Made by a program: the position numbers and the translations under genes. The notes under the pieces were generated by a model. It worked only from the letters and a program-made list of their open reading frames with translations, made no database searches and had not been told where the DNA came from. 64,000 bases of DNA from Chrysomallon squamiferum. Lineage: Eukaryota; Mollusca; Gastropoda; Neomphalida; Peltospiridae. The stretch covers positions 23,071,581-23,135,580 of the forward strand of contig CM022673.1 in assembly GCA_012295275.1 (NCBI GenBank). The letters run 5' to 3'. Shown piece by piece: positions 60,427 through 64,000 of this stretch. Each line of letters opens with the position of its first letter. Within the stretch, counting starts at the first letter, position 1.

Positions 60427-63400
60427 CAAACAAGGAGTCTAAATGAAACAGTAATCTTCTTGAAGTTAAAACAATTTTTGTGTGTCTCTGTCTCGATGTT
60501 ACTATAAAAACAATTTGTTTCAAGGCTAAGAACCATGTGTTCTGTGTTTATTCTCTACAGTGGAGAAGAATGTTAATAAATTCAGTGAAGCAGGTCAGTG
60601 GATTAATAACATCTGGATTTAGTTTATTTAACCAGTGATTATTAAACACAACAGTCTCATCAGTAATACAGGATATAAAACATTATTTAGCTGATGATTA
60701 TTAAGTATAAATATAATTTATTAAGTGACTATTAAAACATTTTAACCAGTCACAAATTTTTTAAAACATCTGATAATGTACAAAACAGTTAACCAATGAT
60801 AATATTCAGCTGTGTGTGTTGTGTGTGTGTGTGTGTGTGTGTGTGCACGCGTGTGCTGTAGAGAGGAGACATAATGTCCAGCATCCAATACAATGACATT
60901 CTCACACTTGATCCATGAAATCAATTTAATCTGTTTGAGTGGATGGTGCTACTGTACTAAGTAATTCTGCTCTGATTGTGTTTGTCATCGAGGCTCATGC
61001 ACAATTCACAGTTTATTCAGATATCACAAGTACATAACAGTAACAGCAGAATGTGATTAGTTTTTGTCCCATGTAGAATAGTTCTCCTGTGTACATTTGG
61101 GAAGTTTTGACTTCATGAAACATTCCTTTGGATGAATCATAATTTTTATGAGTTTGAACATACACTGTGCGCCAGTAATAAAAAGAAGAAGAATAACAAT
61201 GTCAATAAATTGATAACAGTAACATAATTTTAAGCACAGTAATAATAAGAATAAAATTCTAAATTAACAACACATGTGTATGTGCATATTATAATTATTT
61301 ATGCTGCTGTTTCATATCATTCTATATACAATTGTTATTATTTATGTAAGTTTTTTAAACAGTACTAACAATAAGACAATAAGATAATGTGCTTTGATAT
61401 TTTCTGTTTTAAAACATAAAATGTTCCTACAGCTATTTATAACTGAAACTAACCAGTTATTCTGTAACAAGAACAGAGCAGTTACCTTGATAACAAAAAA
61501 GTTAAAAGATTCTGATCGTGCCAAGTCTGATTTTCATGGCTAGTGTCTGTGATACATCAGGTCATACAGCAACACCTCACACCTAAAACACACAACATAT
61601 GACACAACAATGACATTTGTTAAAAGAAGAAACCCACTACCTATACTTCAAGAGCTTTTCTTACCAAGAATCACTATGTGATTGTTTAGATGTAAATTTC
61701 TGTGTAGTTTGTCATCAAATAAAATTGTTGTTATGTTAACTGTTGAGTGGTTTAGTCATTGAAACTGGCTGGCAGACTGTCAAACTGAGTACTTGATCAC
61801 TAAACTTTAATCTGAGACAAGCACAATTATCTCTCTCTCTCTCTCTCTCTTCTCTCTAAATAATGGTATGTTTCTTTTTTTTCTTAATTACTATATATCT
61901 TCCATTTCTTTATCATTGTTAATAATTTTGTCTTATTTTGTGATAAATGAAGAAGCATATAATTATTGACAAAATGTATAAAAGTATATAAATCACTACA
62001 CACAGCAATGGGTGGGAAGATTACAAACAGAAAATATGAGAACGTTCACAGTCATATATATATACAATATGTATAAAAGAAATTATAATAAATGTTTAAA
62101 TAATAATAAAATGTCTAAACATACTTTGCATAAATAAAGTTGTTTTAAACATCACATTTACAGTTTAATGGGAAAATGGTTGATTCAGAATTCAAGATAA
62201 GCATGCTGTTGTTACATTATTTGTATAATGTTGCTTGAACTTTCACAAGAGTGTGATACATCTGAAGGATTATTTATAGATTAGTTATGAAAAATACCTG
62301 TTGGGTAACATGTATTTAACGTAACAAAAGAATGAGGATAAAAAAAAAAAAGATGTTGAAAAATTACAGCACATTCACACATAATAGATGTAAAACTGCT
62401 GTTAGGAAAAAGACATGCTGGCTTTATCACGTTTTCATGTGTACCATTTCTTTTTCTTTCTTTTTTTTCATTTTTGTGTATTATTTGTTAGTCCTTTTTA
62501 TTTCTTAACAGATTATTATTTATCTTGTTCTTGATTAATACTTCTAGATAGATTTTAATCCAGTTTAAAAGGGTGTTTATATGTCATAAATAGCTTCACG
62601 TAAATAGGAAAGGACATAGCATGTGTCTTTGATACACCAGTCTTTGAACATAGGCTAGAATGTGAAAAAAATTCTCTCTTTTTTTTTTTTTTCTTTTCCT
62701 TTTTTTTTTTTTTTTTTTTTTTTAACAATTTGATAGTATGTTTTACACCACTTTGTTGACATCCTATAATAGAGAATTGTTAAATAACTCACATTATCAC
62801 TAAGTACTTGTTTAAGCTTTTCAGCAGTGTTTTCAAACATTTCATAACTCACAGTTAAAGCCATCTCTCGCTGGCATCTGTATACATGGCAGTTTTGTGA
62901 CAAATTTTGTACTTAGGAATGCATGTACCAAGGACCGAGACTGGAAGCATATTAATATTTATTTATACACTGACTATATCAGGCCCTGTTGTTGTTAACT
63001 TTATTTTTAACATTCAGCGTATTTTGTTCAAAATGTTATAATGTTTATTTTAATATTATTATTATTCTTTACTTTGTTATTTATTTTTTAATCATTTTTC
63101 TTCTTTTTTTTTCTTTTTATTTACTTACTTACTTACTTACTTAGTTAATTAGTTAATTTGTTTTAAAAACCATCTGTAAATGCTATTATTCATAAAATCG
63201 ACATATGCCTACACAAATATAATTTTGTTTATAGTTTAATAATAAGTTTCAGGAAATAACATGATGTATCAAGGAACATCTCTTGAGAAACTTGTTTGGA
63301 CACACTAATGATTTTTATTTTCTGCTTCAGTGTAGGTAATATAGATCATATTAATTTAAACTTTACATGTTACAGTTTTCTATATCATCATTATAAAAAA

Positions 63401-64000
63401 TACAATGATAGGTCATAAGATAATATTGCATTTACATGCACATATATCAGTATAGTTTGTGTTGACTTAGTTAAACAAAAGCTTACTACACTGATACAGC
63501 TTGTGTTACTTTAAATGATATACTATAATGCTTTCCGTGACATCTACATGTAAAATACAGCCATTATCATACACATGAAGCAAGTCTGAATTGACCTATA
63601 TAAACAAAGCAGAAATCACCTACAGGAATTTCATTGTCTTGTCACAGTTAAATAACCTTTATCCTGCAACCTTTTTTTATTATTTACTTTAAAAAAAAAA
63701 AAAATACACATTCCTGACATCTGTACAGTTTATGTACTAAATAATGTTTGGGAACTCAAGTTGTAGCTAATGATTATCCTAAGAGAGGGAAATAGGACTG
63801 TCACAGGGGTCAAAAAGGCAGTAAAATGATTGGCAAAAGGGGGGAAAATAACAGAGAGAAAGGAAATGCTTATTTTATATATAAATTTTTTTTTTAAATT
63901 GATTTTCCTTTTAAGATACATTTTTTCTTGATAAGAATTATTTTAAGCACATAAACTTAATTTTCAAACAAGTTTTTTATAATAATTAAAACTGAATGTA
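53159..64000 (+). CDS. Myo1d: Class I myosin, Myo1d/Myo1g type, 5' part only
   Basis: Exons 53159-53256 and 53823-54031 encode the first 102 residues of the motor domain. They include the class I hallmarks [39 protein letters not shown] and the run into the P-loop, DTCIVIS. The match is closest to vertebrate MYO1D/MYO1G and fly Myo31DF. These are single-headed, membrane-linked actin motors, and Myo1D orthologues set left-right asymmetry in flies and vertebrates. The next expected codons, GESGAGKT, were not found in the window. The exon ends in phase 1 (TCA G), so the P-loop exon must lie beyond 64000 or have been missed. A 33-nt candidate exon at 60561-60593 fits this phase. The gene is cut by the window end. 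It is divergently arranged with HAGH. Confidence 0.92.
53257..53822 (+). other. Intron 1 of the myosin I gene
   Basis: A 566-bp AT-rich phase-2 intron, gtttgt...tcattgcag. No repeats longer than 30 bp and no other element. Confidence 0.6.
54032..60560 (+). other. Start of a very long myosin intron
   Basis: At least 6.5 kb, AT-rich (A/T homopolymers near 57700, 58997 and 59790; (GATA)n at 60380-60424; (CA)n at 56888-56908; (GT)n near 57526). It is low in CpG compared with the gene-rich part and no coding exon was recognised. The dense microsatellite load of the first 40 kb falls off here. Confidence 0.55.
60561..60593 (+). other. Candidate 33-nt cassette microexon of the myosin gene
   Basis: It is preceded by tttattctctacag and followed by gtcagt. 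It is 33 nt long and open in the required phase 1, and would add [11 protein letters not shown] between VIS and the P-loop Gly. It could also be a chance pair of splice-like sites. Confidence 0.3.
60594..64000 (+). other. Remaining intronic sequence to the window end
   Basis: AT-rich, with (GT)n at 60817-60844, (CT)n at 61832-61852, poly-T at 62678-62723 and (ACTT)n at 63119-63142. I found no GESGAGKT or later motor-domain exon in any frame. Confidence 0.5.

Overview
This is an animal genomic window: AT-rich, with multi-exon genes, GT-AG introns of 0.3 to 10 kb, and very dense microsatellites. The microsatellites include long (CT)n/(GA)n, (TACA)n, (AAT)n and (GT)n arrays. Protein similarity and the repeat style suggest a lophotrochozoan, most likely a mollusc. 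That placement is inference; no sequence here fixes the species.

Five protein-coding genes could be assembled exon by exon with consistent reading phase. (1) 435-5668, plus: a 146-residue calmodulin-like protein with four canonical EF-hands in three exons; its second intron is GC-AG. (2) 9109-25957, plus: SH3BP5/Sab family, eight exons, about 475 residues, a coiled-coil Rab11 exchange factor and JNK-binding mitochondrial scaffold. (3) 30748-41192, plus: a predicted secreted protein of about 758 residues with an N-terminal hydrophobic signal, a long Ser-rich helical middle and two C-terminal SRCR domains, in four exons. (4) 49873-45116, minus: HAGH (glyoxalase II), eight exons, with all metal ligands present and an in-frame extension upstream of the cytosolic start. 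(5) 53159 onward, plus: the 5' end of a class I myosin of the Myo1d/Myo1g type, running off the window. HAGH and the myosin are head to head.

The genes do not form an operon or a shared pathway. They act in Ca2+ sensing, membrane traffic and stress signalling, probable extracellular recognition, methylglyoxal detoxification and actin motility. The non-coding part holds simple repeats, several diverged minisatellites and tandem duplications, two small terminal-inverted-repeat DNA transposons (one resembling the Tigger/MER2 type) and weaker transposon fragments. No rRNA, tRNA, CRISPR or complete autonomous transposon was recognised.

Points most worth checking: the SRCR protein's architecture, a 33-nt in-frame candidate microexon at the myosin P-loop boundary, the GC-AG intron, the 813-bp MITE, the G-quadruplex motif at 38644 and the inverted CT/GA pair near 36.5 kb.
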